This document shows positions 9,246 to 18,040 of a stretch of 38,345 nucleotides of DNA, one piece after another. The first letter of the stretch is position 1; each line of letters starts with the position of its first letter. This DNA is from Xanthomonas albilineans (GTDB taxonomy: Bacteria; Pseudomonadota; Gammaproteobacteria; Xanthomonadales; Xanthomonadaceae), in the NCBI RefSeq assembly GCF_002939705.1, contig NZ_MDCB01000020.1, forward strand, positions 3,255 through 41,599, given 5' to 3'. The position numbers and the translations under genes are program-made. Below the pieces are notes generated by a model. The model ran no database searches, was not told the DNA's origin, and saw only the letters and a list, made by a program, of their open reading frames with translations.

Positions 9246-9382
9246 GAGTGCATTCTGCACGATCCCGACGGCGATACCTGCATCGTGCCGAGCGTGCACG
9301 GATTTGCACCACACCTGTTTCCATCGCAGCGCATCCATCGTTTGGGAAATATGGATGCACAACGCCGGCAGGCCACCCGCAC

Positions 9383-9427
9383 AAAAACATCGCCCGGCTG
9401 CACGTCAATGTGCAACACCGGGCGATG
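9383..9427 (-). terminator. Rho-independent terminator downstream of the comEA-like gene
   Basis: Read on the minus strand, a perfect 10-bp stem CATCGCCCGG / CCGGGCGATG encloses a 20-nt loop that holds a further 5-bp stem. TTTTT (9387-9383) follows directly. It lies about 100 bp past the stop of the comEA-like gene and would separate that transcript from hutD. Confidence 0.75.
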
Positions 9428-9529
9428 ACGTACTTCCATGTCGGCCTCCTGCCATCCCCCAAGCATCCTGCTCAGCGAGGTCTTGGCCGCACATCCAGCG
9501 CCAGCCCTATCCTCTCGTTACAAATCCTT

Positions 9530-9862
9530 TTAGCGCCTTTTCACCGGCTTGGCGGCTGCCGTCTTGGCGGCCGTCGGCGTAGTGGCCTTCATGGCCCCCA
9601 CATCAATCCGGTCGTGGTTCCGTTCGACCGTTTTGAGACCGATCCCCTTCACATGCGCCAGTTCCTCGGCACTTTTGAAGGGTCCGTGTGCCTGTCGGTA
9701 ATCGACGATCGCCTGGGCCTTGGAAGCCCCAACGTTCATCAACACCCGGTCGATTTCCGCCGCACCAGCGGAGTTGATGTTGACTTTTTCCGCAGCAAGC
9801 GCGGAACCAGACAACAGCAAGGCAACGACCAGAGACTTCAGCACTACGATAAAAGACTGCAT
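9530..9862 (-). CDS. ComEA-like helix-hairpin-helix DNA-binding protein
   Basis: A 110-residue protein with a signal peptide (residues 1-23, ending ALA) followed by the ComEA-type double helix-hairpin-helix: VNINSAGAAEIDRVL, then IVDYRQAHGPFKSAEEL and HVKGIGLKTVERN. The C-terminus is a basic Ala/Lys/Thr tail. Exported ComEA proteins bind incoming double-stranded DNA in the periplasm during natural transformation and type-IV-pilus-dependent uptake. Short single-domain forms like this are the usual Gram-negative version. AAGGAG sits 8 nt before the ATG. It is a lone gene with its own terminator. Confidence 0.85.
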   Translation of the reverse strand: MQSFIVVLKSLVVALLLSGSALAAEKVNINSAGAAEIDRVLMNVGASKAQAIVDYRQAHGPFKSAEELAHVKGIGLKTVERNHDRIDVGAMKATTPTAAKTAAAKPVKRR

Positions 9863-9993
9863 GGCAACACTCCTTGTGACTTAGATGAGGACTTCGCCGG
9901 CGCACTCCCTGCCGGCGTGATCAGCATCGCTCTCCACATGGGCCCATCCTATCGCCATAACACCCAGAAAAAAGCAGGTAAACGGCGCGTCAT

Positions 9994-10015
9994 CGTGTAG
10001 GAAAAACCCTACACG
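9994..10015. promoter_or_regulatory. Palindrome, possible operator
   Basis: Perfect inverted repeat CGTGTAGG - AAAAAC - CCTACACG (8-bp arms, 6-bp spacer) lies 132 bp upstream of the comEA-like start and just before the M20 remnant. The AT spacer between GC-containing arms looks more like a protein-binding dyad than a terminator. No regulator can be assigned. Confidence 0.35.
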
Positions 10016-10030
10016 CAGCCCGAGCGTAAA

Positions 10031-10438
10031 ATGGCTGTGCTGCGCCGGCAGACAGCGGTCAAACTGGCGCTGGAAAAATCCTCATCCGGCTGGAGCGCGC
10101 CGGCGCAGTCGCCGTGGCTGAGCGAGACGATCGAATCCGCCTCGCAGGCGGCATTCGGCAAGCCGGCGATGTACATGGGCGAAGGCGGCTCGATCCCATT
10201 CATGGGCATGCTCGGCGAGAAGTTTCCCGGCGCGCAGTTCATGATCGCTGGCGTGCTCGGCCCGCATTCCAACGCGCACGCGCCGAACGAGTTTCTGGAT
10301 ATTACGATGGACAAGCGGGTGATCGCCTGCGTCTCGCAGGTGATCGCCGCCCACCACGCCGCCAGCCTGGGCGGCCAGAGCACCGGCAGCGCGGCGATAG
10401 CCGGTGGCGAACAACACGGCGGACACGGTTGCTGTTGA
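10031..10438 (+). pseudogene. C-terminal remnant of an M20-family metallopeptidase
   Basis: The 135-codon frame matches only the C-terminal part of M20 dipeptidase/deacylase-type enzymes. It includes YMGEGGSIPFMGMLGEKFPG and GPHSNAHAPNEF, the loop with the last conserved His and Asn-Glu, and then the usual terminal helix. The N-terminal metal centre and the lid domain (roughly 330 residues) are absent. Recognisable similarity begins only about residue 10, and the apparent ATG has no ribosome binding site. The frame is open from 10001. I read this as a 5'-truncated gene left after a deletion or rearrangement whose breakpoint lies near 10.0 kb. A short independent protein is possible but unlikely, because it lacks catalytic residues. 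Confidence 0.75.
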
Positions 10439-10578
10439 AGCCCACCGGCAAGGCGCGGCGAGCAGCAGCGCAACTGCACCGTTCCTGAAAGGCCTAACGC
10501 CCGGCCACCGGCATCGACGCTGTCAACGCACCCGATCTGGCAGGATCCGGCCTCACCTCCCATGCCCGGAATGCTTCC

Positions 10579-10848
10579 ATGCACACGTTGTTCGACAGCG
10601 ATAGCTGGCTCTACATCATCCTGCTCGGCTTCGTGGTCGGCCTGCTGGCGCGCATCCTCGGCCCCAGCAGCGGCCGCTCCGGCTGTCTGTTCACCGTACT
10701 GCTCGGCATTGCCGGCGCCTTGTCGGCGGGCTGGTTCGGGCACTACATGGGCTGGTACAGACGCGGCCAGCCGGCGGGTTTCCTTGGCGCGGTACTCGGT
10801 GCCATCGCCCTGCTCGCGCTGCTGCGGCTGTTTTCGAGCAAACGCTGA
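10579..10848 (+). CDS. GlsB/YeaQ/YmgE family (transglycosylase-associated) membrane protein
   Basis: An 89-residue protein with three hydrophobic segments (about 10-27, 36-53 and 66-84). It has the Gly-rich pattern of the YeaQ/YmgE family, including FVVGLLARILGP near the start and GFLGAVLGAIALLALLRLF at the end. These are small inner-membrane proteins of unclear function, often linked to stress. It lies just upstream of amgK in the same direction, with a 71-bp gap. Confidence 0.8.
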   Translation: MHTLFDSDSWLYIILLGFVVGLLARILGPSSGRSGCLFTVLLGIAGALSAGWFGHYMGWYRRGQPAGFLGAVLGAIALLALLRLFSSKR

Positions 10849-10919
10849 CGGCGGGCGCCACTCGCCAGGCCGGCGCCGCGCGTTTACGCTGTGCCACCGA
10901 TGTCCACCGCAGCCTGCCG

Positions 10920-11948
10920 ATGAGCGCCAACTCCGCTGTTTCCGACGCCAGTGCCGCGCGTGCCGCGCACCGCCTGACCTGGGCGCGGGCGATGCTGTGC
11001 GACCCGCAGGCGACGCTGCAACGCGCTTCGGTCGATGCCGGCCAGCGTAGCTACTGGCGCAGCCACGGCGCGATGGAAAACCGCATCGTGATGGACTCGC
11101 CGCCGGATCTGGAAGACGTGCGGCCTTGGTTGCGGATGCACACCCTGTTGCACAGCGGCGGCGTCCGCGTGCCCGCGATCCTGGCGCAGAATATCGATGC
11201 CGGCTTCCTGCTGCTGGAAGACCTGGGCCAGCCGACACTGGCGCAGATCCTCGACGCGACCACCGCCGATGCGCAATTCGATGCCGCGCTGGGCCAGTTG
11301 CTACGCTTGCAGGCAATCGCGCCACCGGCGGATCTGGGCGTGTTCGGCATCGCGCTATTGCAGCGCGACGCGGGCCTGTTCGAAGAGTGGTTCTTGCAAC
11401 GTCACCTGCAACTCACCCTGGACCCCGCCGACAGCGCAGCGTTGCGCGGCGTGCAACGCCAGCTGATGGACAACGCGCTGGCGCAACCGCAGGTCCTGGT
11501 ACATCGCGATTTCATGCCGCGCAACCTGATGCCGGCGATTGACGGCCCGGCGGTGCTGGATTTCCAGGACTGTGTCCTTGGACCTGTGGCCTACGACCCG
11601 GTCAGTCTGTTCAAGGACACCACGGTGAGTTGGCCACTGGCGCAGGTAGACGCATGGCTGACGCGCTATCACGCACGCGCATTGCACGCTGGAATTCCGC
11701 TGCCGCCGCTGGCGCAGTTCCTGCGCGACGCGGACTGGATGGGCGTGCAGCGTCATTTGAAAAATCTTGGCATATTCGCGCGATTGAACTACCGCGACGG
11801 CAAAGCCTGGTACCTGGACAACGTGCCACGCTTCATCGGCTATCTCGACGAAGTGCTGACGCGACATCCCGCGCTGCAACCACTACAGCAGTTGTTGCAG
11901 ACGCGGATCAAGCCCGCCCTGGCACAGCGCGCGAAGTCCGGCGTATGA
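10920..11948 (+). CDS. amgK: N-acetylmuramate/N-acetylglucosamine kinase AmgK
   Basis: A 342-residue aminoglycoside-phosphotransferase-fold kinase. The catalytic loop is VHRDFMPRNLM (Asp base and Asn) and the metal-binding DFQD follows in VLDFQDCVLGP. AmgK phosphorylates anomeric MurNAc (and GlcNAc) released during peptidoglycan turnover to the 1-phosphate in the cytoplasm. The next gene, murU, overlaps it by 4 bp (ATGA), the pairing known from Pseudomonas putida. This identifies it as AmgK and not a generic phosphotransferase. The start gives a short extra N-terminus of about 15 residues before the family region. Confidence 0.9.
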   Translation: MSANSAVSDASAARAAHRLTWARAMLCDPQATLQRASVDAGQRSYWRSHGAMENRIVMDSPPDLEDVRPWLRMHTLLHSGGVRVPAILAQNIDAGFLLLEDLGQPTLAQILDATTADAQFDAALGQLLRLQAIAPPADLGVFGIALLQRDAGLFEEWFLQRHLQLTLDPADSAALRGVQRQLMDNALAQPQVLVHRDFMPRNLMPAIDGPAVLDFQDCVLGPVAYDPVSLFKDTTVSWPLAQVDAWLTRYHARALHAGIPLPPLAQFLRDADWMGVQRHLKNLGIFARLNYRDGKAWYLDNVPRFIGYLDEVLTRHPALQPLQQLLQTRIKPALAQRAKSGV

Positions 11949-12667
11949 AAGCGCTGATCTTCGCCGCCGGCTTCGGCGAACGCATGCGCCCGCTCACCGA
12001 ACGCACGCCCAAGCCACTGCTATGCGTCGGCGACACGCCATTGATCGTCTGGCACCTGCGCAAGCTCGCCGCCCTGGGCATCCGCGAGGCAATCATCAAC
12101 ACCTCCTGGCTGGCAGAACAATTCCCGCAGACGCTCGGCGATGGCAGCGCATTCGGGCTGCGCATCGTCTATTCCCACGAAGGCGCTACGCCGCTGGAAA
12201 CTGGCGGCGGCATGTTGCATGCCTTGCCGTTGCTCGGCGAGGCGCCATTTCTGCTGGTGAATGGCGACATCTGGACCGATTTCGATTTCGCGCAACTGGC
12301 GCCAGAGCCGCGTGGTCTGGCGCAACTGGTCCTGGTCGATCCACCGGTTTATGCCGCGCACGGCGACTTCGCGCTATTGCCGGATGCACGCGTGCGCAGC
12401 GACGGCGCACCACTGTTGACCTACGCCGGCATCGGCGTCTATCGACCCACCCTGCTGCGCGACTGGCAGGCGGCTTTCGATACGCCCAGCGACCACGTTA
12501 CGCCGCCACGCTTCCCACTGGCGCCGATCCTGCGTGCGCACATGCATGCGGACCGCATCCACGGGTTGCGTCATCGCGGCCGTTGGACCGATGTGGGCAC
12601 GCCACAACGGTTGGCGGAGCTGAATGAAGCGTTGAAACTGTTGAAACTCGGGAATCAGGGCGGCTGA
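11945..12667 (+). CDS. murU: N-acetylmuramate-1-phosphate uridylyltransferase MurU
   Basis: A 240-residue nucleotidyltransferase of the GlmU/RmlA fold. The signature AAGFGERMRPLTERTPKPL lies at residues 6-24 and the metal-binding LLVNGDIWTDFDF about 103-115. The end (GRWTDVGTPQRLAELN) is typical. MurU makes UDP-MurNAc from MurNAc-1-P, bypassing MurA and MurB for recycled sugar, so cells with amgK-murU are intrinsically less sensitive to fosfomycin. The ATG overlaps the amgK stop (ATGA), implying translational coupling. The same frame is open upstream inside amgK, but the coupled start is the one that fits the family. Confidence 0.92.
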   Translation: MKALIFAAGFGERMRPLTERTPKPLLCVGDTPLIVWHLRKLAALGIREAIINTSWLAEQFPQTLGDGSAFGLRIVYSHEGATPLETGGGMLHALPLLGEAPFLLVNGDIWTDFDFAQLAPEPRGLAQLVLVDPPVYAAHGDFALLPDARVRSDGAPLLTYAGIGVYRPTLLRDWQAAFDTPSDHVTPPRFPLAPILRAHMHADRIHGLRHRGRWTDVGTPQRLAELNEALKLLKLGNQGG

Positions 12668-12709
12668 AACACCGCGTACCTGGCCTCGCTATCAAGGCCA
12701 CCACGGCAT

Positions 12710-13444
12710 TTAACCGTTTGTGTGTTCAGACCCCAGCCTCCCCCCGGATGCAGAGCGCTGTAACACCCGCCGTAGGAACGGCAACGTCACCCTGCGCTGC
12801 GCCGCCAGCGATTCGCGATCCAGACGCTCCAGCAAGCCGATCAAACCAGCCAGGTCGCGTCCCACATGGGTCAGCAACCAATCGATCGCCGCATCCTCCA
12901 GCACCAGACCGCGCCGCTGCGCACGCTCGCGCAGCACCGCTGCCCGATCTGCATCCTCCAACGGCGGCAACACGATGCGCGTACACTGCGCCAGCCGCGA
13001 ATGCAGATCGGGCAGGCACAAGGCCAAACCGTCGGGCATCGCATGCGCGGTGTATAGCAGGGTCACGCCAGCGCTGCGCGCGCGGTTGTGGAAATCGAAC
13101 AGCGCTACTTCGTCCTCGCGCTGGCCGGCGACAGCCTCCAATCCGTCCAGTGCGACCAGGTGACGCCCTTCCAGCGCTTCCAGTGCATCGGGCAAACGGC
13201 CTGTGGCGGCCTGCAACGGCAGGTAGGCGGCGCTGCGTCCGGCCTGCTCGGCGGCGGCGCACAGCGCCAACGCCAGATGGGTCTTGCCGGTACCGGTGGA
13301 GCCTGACAGGTACACCCAGTCGGAAGAGACACCGGCAGCGACCGCCTGCAGGTGCGCCAGCATCCCCGTCGGTGCACCGAGATAGCGGTCCAGGCGCTGT
13401 TCCGGTGGATAGCGCAAGGCCAACGGCAGTTGCGGCACGCTCAC
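12710..13444 (-). CDS. hda: DnaA regulatory inactivator Hda
   Basis: A 244-residue DnaA-like AAA+ protein starting at GTG 13444, whose GTGA overlaps the stop of the upstream gene. A longer in-frame reading lies inside that gene and is not credible. The N-terminal QLPLAL matches the beta-clamp-binding motif of Hda. Walker A is GSTGTGKT (48-55), with a degenerate Walker B at VALDGLE. Hda with the loaded clamp stimulates ATP hydrolysis by DnaA and prevents re-initiation. There is no DNA-binding domain IV, which excludes DnaA itself. It is the last gene of a three-gene coupled operon. Confidence 0.9.
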   Translation of the reverse strand: MSVPQLPLALRYPPEQRLDRYLGAPTGMLAHLQAVAAGVSSDWVYLSGSTGTGKTHLALALCAAAEQAGRSAAYLPLQAATGRLPDALEALEGRHLVALDGLEAVAGQREDEVALFDFHNRARSAGVTLLYTAHAMPDGLALCLPDLHSRLAQCTRIVLPPLEDADRAAVLRERAQRRGLVLEDAAIDWLLTHVGRDLAGLIGLLERLDRESLAAQRRVTLPFLRRVLQRSASGGRLGSEHTNG

Positions 13445-13719
13445 GGCTGCGCTGGGCTGTGCGAGGGCAACTCGAGGAGCGTCGACTTCTCGCCAGCGTA
13501 CAACGCGCTCTGCCGATACGGCGCATGCAGATCGTGCAACCGCGCGTTGCCCACCGCCGGCAGCGCCAGCAATATCCCGCACAGGCTCGGCAATGCCAGA
13601 GTCATTGGCGTCAGAATCGGCGCCAGCCACCATCCTCCCCACAGGACCCCGACAACGCCTGCCAGCCATTTCAACCCGCGTAGAAACAACGCGACCTCAG
13701 CTTGCGCAGACAACGTCAT
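13441..13719 (-). CDS. Small membrane protein between DUF2066 and hda
   Basis: A 92-residue protein. Its ATG (13719) overlaps the DUF2066 stop as ATGA, and its stop overlaps the hda start as GTGA, so it is almost certainly translated. Two hydrophobic stretches (about residues 15-34 and 38-57, rich in Leu, Gly and Trp) are followed by a polar tail ([21 protein letters not shown]). I do not recognise a family. Its position suggests it travels with DUF2066 and Hda in xanthomonads. Confidence 0.75.
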   Translation of the reverse strand: MTLSAQAEVALFLRGLKWLAGVVGVLWGGWWLAPILTPMTLALPSLCGILLALPAVGNARLHDLHAPYRQSALYAGEKSTLLELPSHSPAQP

Positions 13720-14819
13720 TTCAGACGGTACTCGGTCGGCTCGGTATTGAGTCCGACCGGCCCCTCGACCGGAGCCGTGATCGGTTGCAGGTCGCTGTCG
13801 GCGCCGAGCATGCGGTTCAATCCGGGAATGCCGCTGAGCAGATCCAGGTCCAGGTCCAGGCGGTCGCCTTCGGCGTGGATCGGCACGATGCGCCGGACCA
13901 CCGAGACGTTCTGCAGCGCTGCGGACGCACGCAGGTAATCGTCGGCGTTGCGAATGCCGGTGATCACCACACGATAAATCCCGGCCGGGCCGGTGCTGAC
14001 GGCCCTGGCATAGTGCTTGACCAGCACGTCGGCAGCGCCATCGGCGCCACTGGCCATGGCGCGGCGGGCGTCGGCGTCGCTGGTGGACCACGTCGCCAGC
14101 ACCTTGCCGCCATCCACGAAGGTCCAGTCCGCGGTCCAGCCACCGGCCTTGCCGCGGTAAAGCTTGCCGATCAGTTGCATCGGCGGGCTGTAGCGCGCGG
14201 ACGCGTTGGCCACGGCGGCGGTGTCCTGGCGCCAGATCGCGCCGGCCAGCGCCTGTTCGGCAGCGGTACCGGTGGGCAGACCGAGCCGGTAGCCGCGCTC
14301 GATGGCCCGGTCGAGCAAACTGCGCGCGGCATTGGCCTGCTGCACGCCGACCAGACGCGGGCCACTGCCATCGTCGATCGCCAGCCACACCACCGGCTTG
14401 GGCCGCGGCTGCGGCCAGATCGGCAGACCCAGCGCCTCGGCCAAGCTGTCCACCTCTTCGGGACGGAAGCGCGCGACCAGCATGGTGCGGAAGCTCGGGG
14501 CGCCACTGGGCGAAGTACCCTGATCCTGGCGATAGTCGAAGCTGTCCACGACGTTCTTGGCATTACGCAGCGCCTGGATCACCCCGGGCCGCGACATCAC
14601 CGTCCGGTCGCCGGAGATCTTGCCCAGCACGACGCCCAGCGCGCGCGCCAGCGCTCCGCTGCGATCGGCATCGCTCTGGCTGTTGACCGGCACCTCGGCT
14701 TCGTAAGGACTGTGTGCGCTGGCGACATCGCCCTCGGTGCGCAAATCGGCCTGGGCCAGAGCGGTCACGGCAGGCAGGCACAGCGCGAAAGACAGGAGAA
14801 AAACAAGGCTGCGGCGCAT
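13716..14819 (-). CDS. DUF2066 domain-containing exported protein
   Basis: A 367-residue protein with a clear signal peptide (residues 1-22, ending ALA). DUF2066 begins with [33 protein letters not shown], and the protein continues as alternating alpha/beta with several repeats of the pattern W...[11 protein letters not shown]. The function of the family is unknown; it is common upstream of hda in gammaproteobacteria. It is the first gene of the leftward operon and is divergent from purM across 108 bp. Confidence 0.85.
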   Translation of the reverse strand: MRRSLVFLLSFALCLPAVTALAQADLRTEGDVASAHSPYEAEVPVNSQSDADRSGALARALGVVLGKISGDRTVMSRPGVIQALRNAKNVVDSFDYRQDQGTSPSGAPSFRTMLVARFRPEEVDSLAEALGLPIWPQPRPKPVVWLAIDDGSGPRLVGVQQANAARSLLDRAIERGYRLGLPTGTAAEQALAGAIWRQDTAAVANASARYSPPMQLIGKLYRGKAGGWTADWTFVDGGKVLATWSTSDADARRAMASGADGAADVLVKHYARAVSTGPAGIYRVVITGIRNADDYLRASAALQNVSVVRRIVPIHAEGDRLDLDLDLLSGIPGLNRMLGADSDLQPITAPVEGPVGLNTEPTEYRLK

Positions 14820-14927
14820 CGAAGGGTTCCAGTGCTCGGCGTATCCGGGGCGAATTGTTGCGCGAATGCGGCCGTAGCGCCAACGTGGCCTGTTAAAATC
14901 GCCGCCTTTCCGCCGAACCCACCGCCC

Positions 14928-15983
14928 GTGACCACTCCCCCACCTTCCGCCACCGCCCCGTTGACCTACCGCGACGCCGGTGTCGATATCGATGCCGGCA
15001 ATGCCGTCGTCGAACGCATCAAACCCCTGGTCAAACGCAGCTTCCGGCCCGAAGTGATGGGGGGATTGGGCGGCTTCGGCGCGCTGTTCGACCTGTCAGG
15101 CAAGTACCGCGAACCGGTCCTGGTATCCGGCACCGATGGCGTCGGCACCAAACTGAAGCTGGCGCAGCAGTTGGGACGGCACGACAGCATCGGCATCGAC
15201 CTGGTCGGCATGTGCGTCAACGATGTGCTGGTGCAGGGCGCCGAACCGCTATTCTTTCTGGATTATTTCGCCACCGGCAAGCTCGACGTGGAGACCACCG
15301 TGGCAGTGGTGGGCGGCATTGCCCGCGGCTGCGAACTGGCCGGCTGCGCGCTGATCGGCGGGGAGACTGCGGAAATGCCCGACATGTACCCGCCCGGCGA
15401 ATACGACCTGGCCGGCTTCACCGTGGGCGCGGTGGAAAAGTCGCAGTTACTCGACGGCGCCAAGGTGCGCCAGGGCGATGTATTGATCGGCATCGCGTCG
15501 TCCGGCCCGCATTCGAATGGTTATTCGTTGATCCGGCGCATCTACGACCGCGCCGGACGCCCGGCCGATCTGCAGGTCGGCGGCGTCGCCCTGGCCGAGG
15601 CACTGATGCTGCCGACTGCGTTGTACGTCAAACCGATCCTGGCGCTGCTGCGCACGCACAGCGAGGCGATCCATGCGATGGCGCACATCACCGGGGGCGG
15701 CCTGAGCGAGAACATCATCCGGGTGATTCCCGACGGCCTGGGCCTGGACATCCGCGCCAGCGCATGGCGCCTGCCGCCGGTATTCGAGTGGCTGCAGCGC
15801 GAAGGCGCGGTGGCCGATAGCGAAATGTGGCGCACCTTCAACTGCGGCATCGGCTTCGTCTTAGTGGCCGCGCCCGACCAGGTCGCCGCGCTGGAACGCA
15901 GCCTGGACAGCCATGGCCTGGCCCACTGGCAAATCGGCGCAGTGGTGGCGGCCAGCGGGGACGCACGTGTCCACATCGGCTGA
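14928..15983 (+). CDS. purM: Phosphoribosylformylglycinamidine cyclo-ligase PurM
   Basis: A 351-residue AIR synthetase from GTG 14928 ([22 protein letters not shown]); the same frame is open far upstream, but that part is unlike the family. Conserved motifs are [54 protein letters not shown] and [12 protein letters not shown]. It performs the ATP-dependent ring closure of FGAM to aminoimidazole ribotide in purine synthesis. TAAAAT at 14894-14899 could be its -10 element. A membrane-protein gene overlaps its 3' end, and purN is two genes on, a common pairing. Confidence 0.95.
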   Translation: MTTPPPSATAPLTYRDAGVDIDAGNAVVERIKPLVKRSFRPEVMGGLGGFGALFDLSGKYREPVLVSGTDGVGTKLKLAQQLGRHDSIGIDLVGMCVNDVLVQGAEPLFFLDYFATGKLDVETTVAVVGGIARGCELAGCALIGGETAEMPDMYPPGEYDLAGFTVGAVEKSQLLDGAKVRQGDVLIGIASSGPHSNGYSLIRRIYDRAGRPADLQVGGVALAEALMLPTALYVKPILALLRTHSEAIHAMAHITGGGLSENIIRVIPDGLGLDIRASAWRLPPVFEWLQREGAVADSEMWRTFNCGIGFVLVAAPDQVAALERSLDSHGLAHWQIGAVVAASGDARVHIG

Positions 15984-16419
15984 AGCCATCGCCAGCGCAC
16001 CGAACCAGGACGCCGAGCATCTGCGAATGCTCGGTATCGGCCATTACGTGGTCGGCGGGTTGACCGGCATATTCGCACTGATTCCGGTGCTGCATCTGAG
16101 CATCGGCCTGATGATGCTCAACGGTCGCCTACCTCTGCCTGCCACCAACGCGGCGCAGGCGCATCTGGCGGTGCAGGCGCATCTGTTCGCCTGGATATTC
16201 GTGGTGATCGCCAGCCTGATCATCGCGACCGGGCTTAGCTTGGCCGCTGCAATGCTCTATGCCGGGCGCTGTCTCGGCGCGCGCCGCCGCCACACCTACT
16301 GCGTGATCGTCGCGGGCCTGTCCTGCGTGATGATGCCGTTCGGCACTGTGCTCGGCGTGTTCACCCTGCTGGTCCTGACACGGCCCTCGGTCAAGCAGCT
16401 GTTCGCCCAGCCGGCATGA
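15967..16419 (+). CDS. Four-helix inner-membrane protein between purM and purN
   Basis: A 150-residue protein starting at GTG 15967 ([31 protein letters not shown]), overlapping the purM stop by 17 bp. The alternative ATG at 16028 would drop the conserved QDAEHLRML lead. It has about four hydrophobic segments ([19 protein letters not shown], the Gly/Leu-rich IGLMML region, [18 protein letters not shown], and [25 protein letters not shown]). It belongs to a xanthomonad family of unknown function regularly found at this site, so it is probably just carried in the purine operon. Confidence 0.75.
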   Translation: MSTSAEAIASAPNQDAEHLRMLGIGHYVVGGLTGIFALIPVLHLSIGLMMLNGRLPLPATNAAQAHLAVQAHLFAWIFVVIASLIIATGLSLAAAMLYAGRCLGARRRHTYCVIVAGLSCVMMPFGTVLGVFTLLVLTRPSVKQLFAQPA

Positions 16420-16474
16420 GCATCCTCATGGCGAACATGACCACCGCACTCGCGTTGTTGCGGGAGCCGGGACG

Positions 16475-17128
16475 ATGACCATCCGCCTTGCCGTCCTAGT
16501 GTCGGGCCGTGGCTCCAATCTGCAAGCCATTCTCGACGCGATCGCGATCGGCACCCTGGACGCCGACGTCGTCGGTGTGTTCAGCGACCGGCCCAAGGCG
16601 CCGGCCCTGACCAAGGTGGCAGCGGCGCAGCGCTGGTCTGCCACGCCCAAAGCCTTCGCCGAGCGTACCGCGTTCGATCACGCCTTGGGCGAGGCGATCG
16701 CCGCGACACGCCCGGACTGGATCGTCTGCGCCGGTTACATGCGCATCCTCGGCGCTAGCGTCGTGCACCGCTTCGCGGGACGTCTGCTCAATATCCATCC
16801 CTCGCTGCTGCCTAAGTACCGTGGCCTGGATACGCATGCGCAAGCACTGGCTGCCGGCGACACGGAACACGGTGCCAGCGTGCATTTCGTGATCCCGGAA
16901 CTGGATGCCGGCGCGGTGATCGCGCAGGTGCGGGTGCCAGTGCAACCTGGCGACCAACCGGACGACCTCGCGCAACGGCTACTGCCACGCGAGCACCGGC
17001 TGCTGTGCGCGGTTCTGCAACTGGCCGCTGCCGGGCGTCTGGCTGAACGCGATGGCAGGGTCTGGCTCGACGGTCAGGGCCGGTTTAGTCCGCTGCGCCT
17101 AGATTGCCAGGACATCCTGCGTCCGTGA
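16475..17128 (+). CDS. purN: Phosphoribosylglycinamide formyltransferase PurN
   Basis: A 217-residue GAR transformylase. It transfers a formyl group from 10-formyl-THF to GAR, the third step of purine synthesis. The phosphate-binding SGRGSNLQAI lies at 10-19 and the catalytic triad is N106, H108 (NIHPSLLPKYRG) and D144 (PELDAG), at the positions known from the E. coli enzyme. GGGA lies about 10 nt before the ATG. Confidence 0.95.
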   Translation: MTIRLAVLVSGRGSNLQAILDAIAIGTLDADVVGVFSDRPKAPALTKVAAAQRWSATPKAFAERTAFDHALGEAIAATRPDWIVCAGYMRILGASVVHRFAGRLLNIHPSLLPKYRGLDTHAQALAAGDTEHGASVHFVIPELDAGAVIAQVRVPVQPGDQPDDLAQRLLPREHRLLCAVLQLAAAGRLAERDGRVWLDGQGRFSPLRLDCQDILRP

Positions 17129-17198
17129 GAGTGTGCTGTCGCGCCCCCATGATGTCGCTCATCCCACCCCCTCCCTCCCGACCAGGCCAGCCGATCCA

Positions 17199-18038
17199 AT
17201 GAAGCTCGCTTCGCGTCCGTTCGCTCTCTTCGTCGCATCCGGCCTGTGTCTGTTGGTGCTGCCCATCGTCGCCGCACAAACGCTTCCCGCCCAGGCGGCG
17301 CCAGCACCGAATACGCCAAGCCAGGTTGCACCCGTCGCGCCAGCCCCGACTGCGGGACAAACGCCAGCGCCAGAGGCGTGGACGCCGCCGCCGCTACAGC
17401 CCTTCGTCGCCACCTACGAAGCGCGCTACAAGGGCCGGTCAGCCGGCGATGCGCGGATGGATGTGGCGCATACCGACGGTCAACAGTGGCGTGTGGATCT
17501 GGACGTGCATGGGCGCAGTGGCTTCGCCAGCATCCTCGGCTTGAACATCGAACAGAGCACGGTGTTTACCGTCCACGACGACCACTACGTCCCGCAAAGC
17601 CAGAGCACGGTCAAAAAGGCACTCTTCTTCGGCAAGAAAGCCACCGGCGTCTACGATTGGAATCAAGGCGTGGCGCGTTGGGACGGCGACCTGAAGGAAG
17701 ACCGCCGGGCACCGATCCGGCTAGAGCCCGGCGACCAGAGCGCGCTGCTGATCAATCTGTCGCTGATGCGCGATGCGCAGCCGGGCAAGACCATGCGCTA
17801 CCGCTTAGTCGACGTGGGCCGCGTCCGCGAGCACATCTACCGTGCTGCCGACCACACCGAAACCGTGCAGGTCGGCGACCTCAGCTACGACGCGCTGCGG
17901 GTTTGGCGAACCAATGGCGGCAAAAATGAGACCATCCTGTGGATCGCCAACGGCGTGCCAACGCCAGTGCGCATCCTGCAACGCGAAGACGGCGAAGATC
18001 GTATCGATCTGCGCCTGACCGAATATCAAGGAGCCTGA
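17199..18038 (+). CDS. DUF3108 exported protein, copy 1
   Basis: A 279-residue protein with a signal peptide (1-26), an Ala/Pro/Thr-rich linker (about 27-65), then a DUF3108 domain: FVATYEARYKGRSAGDA, WRVDLDVHGRSGFAS, GVYDWNQGVARWDGDL, LLINLSLMRDAQPGK and a C-terminal GVPTPVRILQRE. DUF3108 is a predicted periplasmic or outer-membrane beta-rich family without established function. It is the longest of three adjacent paralogues. The next gene starts 2 bp past its stop with the ribosome binding site inside this gene, so the two are co-translated. Confidence 0.85.
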   Translation: MKLASRPFALFVASGLCLLVLPIVAAQTLPAQAAPAPNTPSQVAPVAPAPTAGQTPAPEAWTPPPLQPFVATYEARYKGRSAGDARMDVAHTDGQQWRVDLDVHGRSGFASILGLNIEQSTVFTVHDDHYVPQSQSTVKKALFFGKKATGVYDWNQGVARWDGDLKEDRRAPIRLEPGDQSALLINLSLMRDAQPGKTMRYRLVDVGRVREHIYRAADHTETVQVGDLSYDALRVWRTNGGKNETILWIANGVPTPVRILQREDGEDRIDLRLTEYQGA

Positions 18039-18040
18039 AT

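Noticed and set aside
9215-9466. 83-codon minus-strand frame starting MLGGWQEAD
   Set aside because: It runs through a perfect intrinsic terminator and into hutD in another phase; it has no support as a gene.
10009-11325. 438-codon minus-strand frame
   Set aside because: It covers the M20 remnant, the GlsB-like gene and amgK antisense, and its composition (Arg/Ser/Pro/Ala) is shadow-like.
13593-14927. N-terminal extension of purM by about 445 codons
   Set aside because: It is antisense to DUF2066 and unlike PurM; the GTG at 14928 gives the family length and N-terminus.
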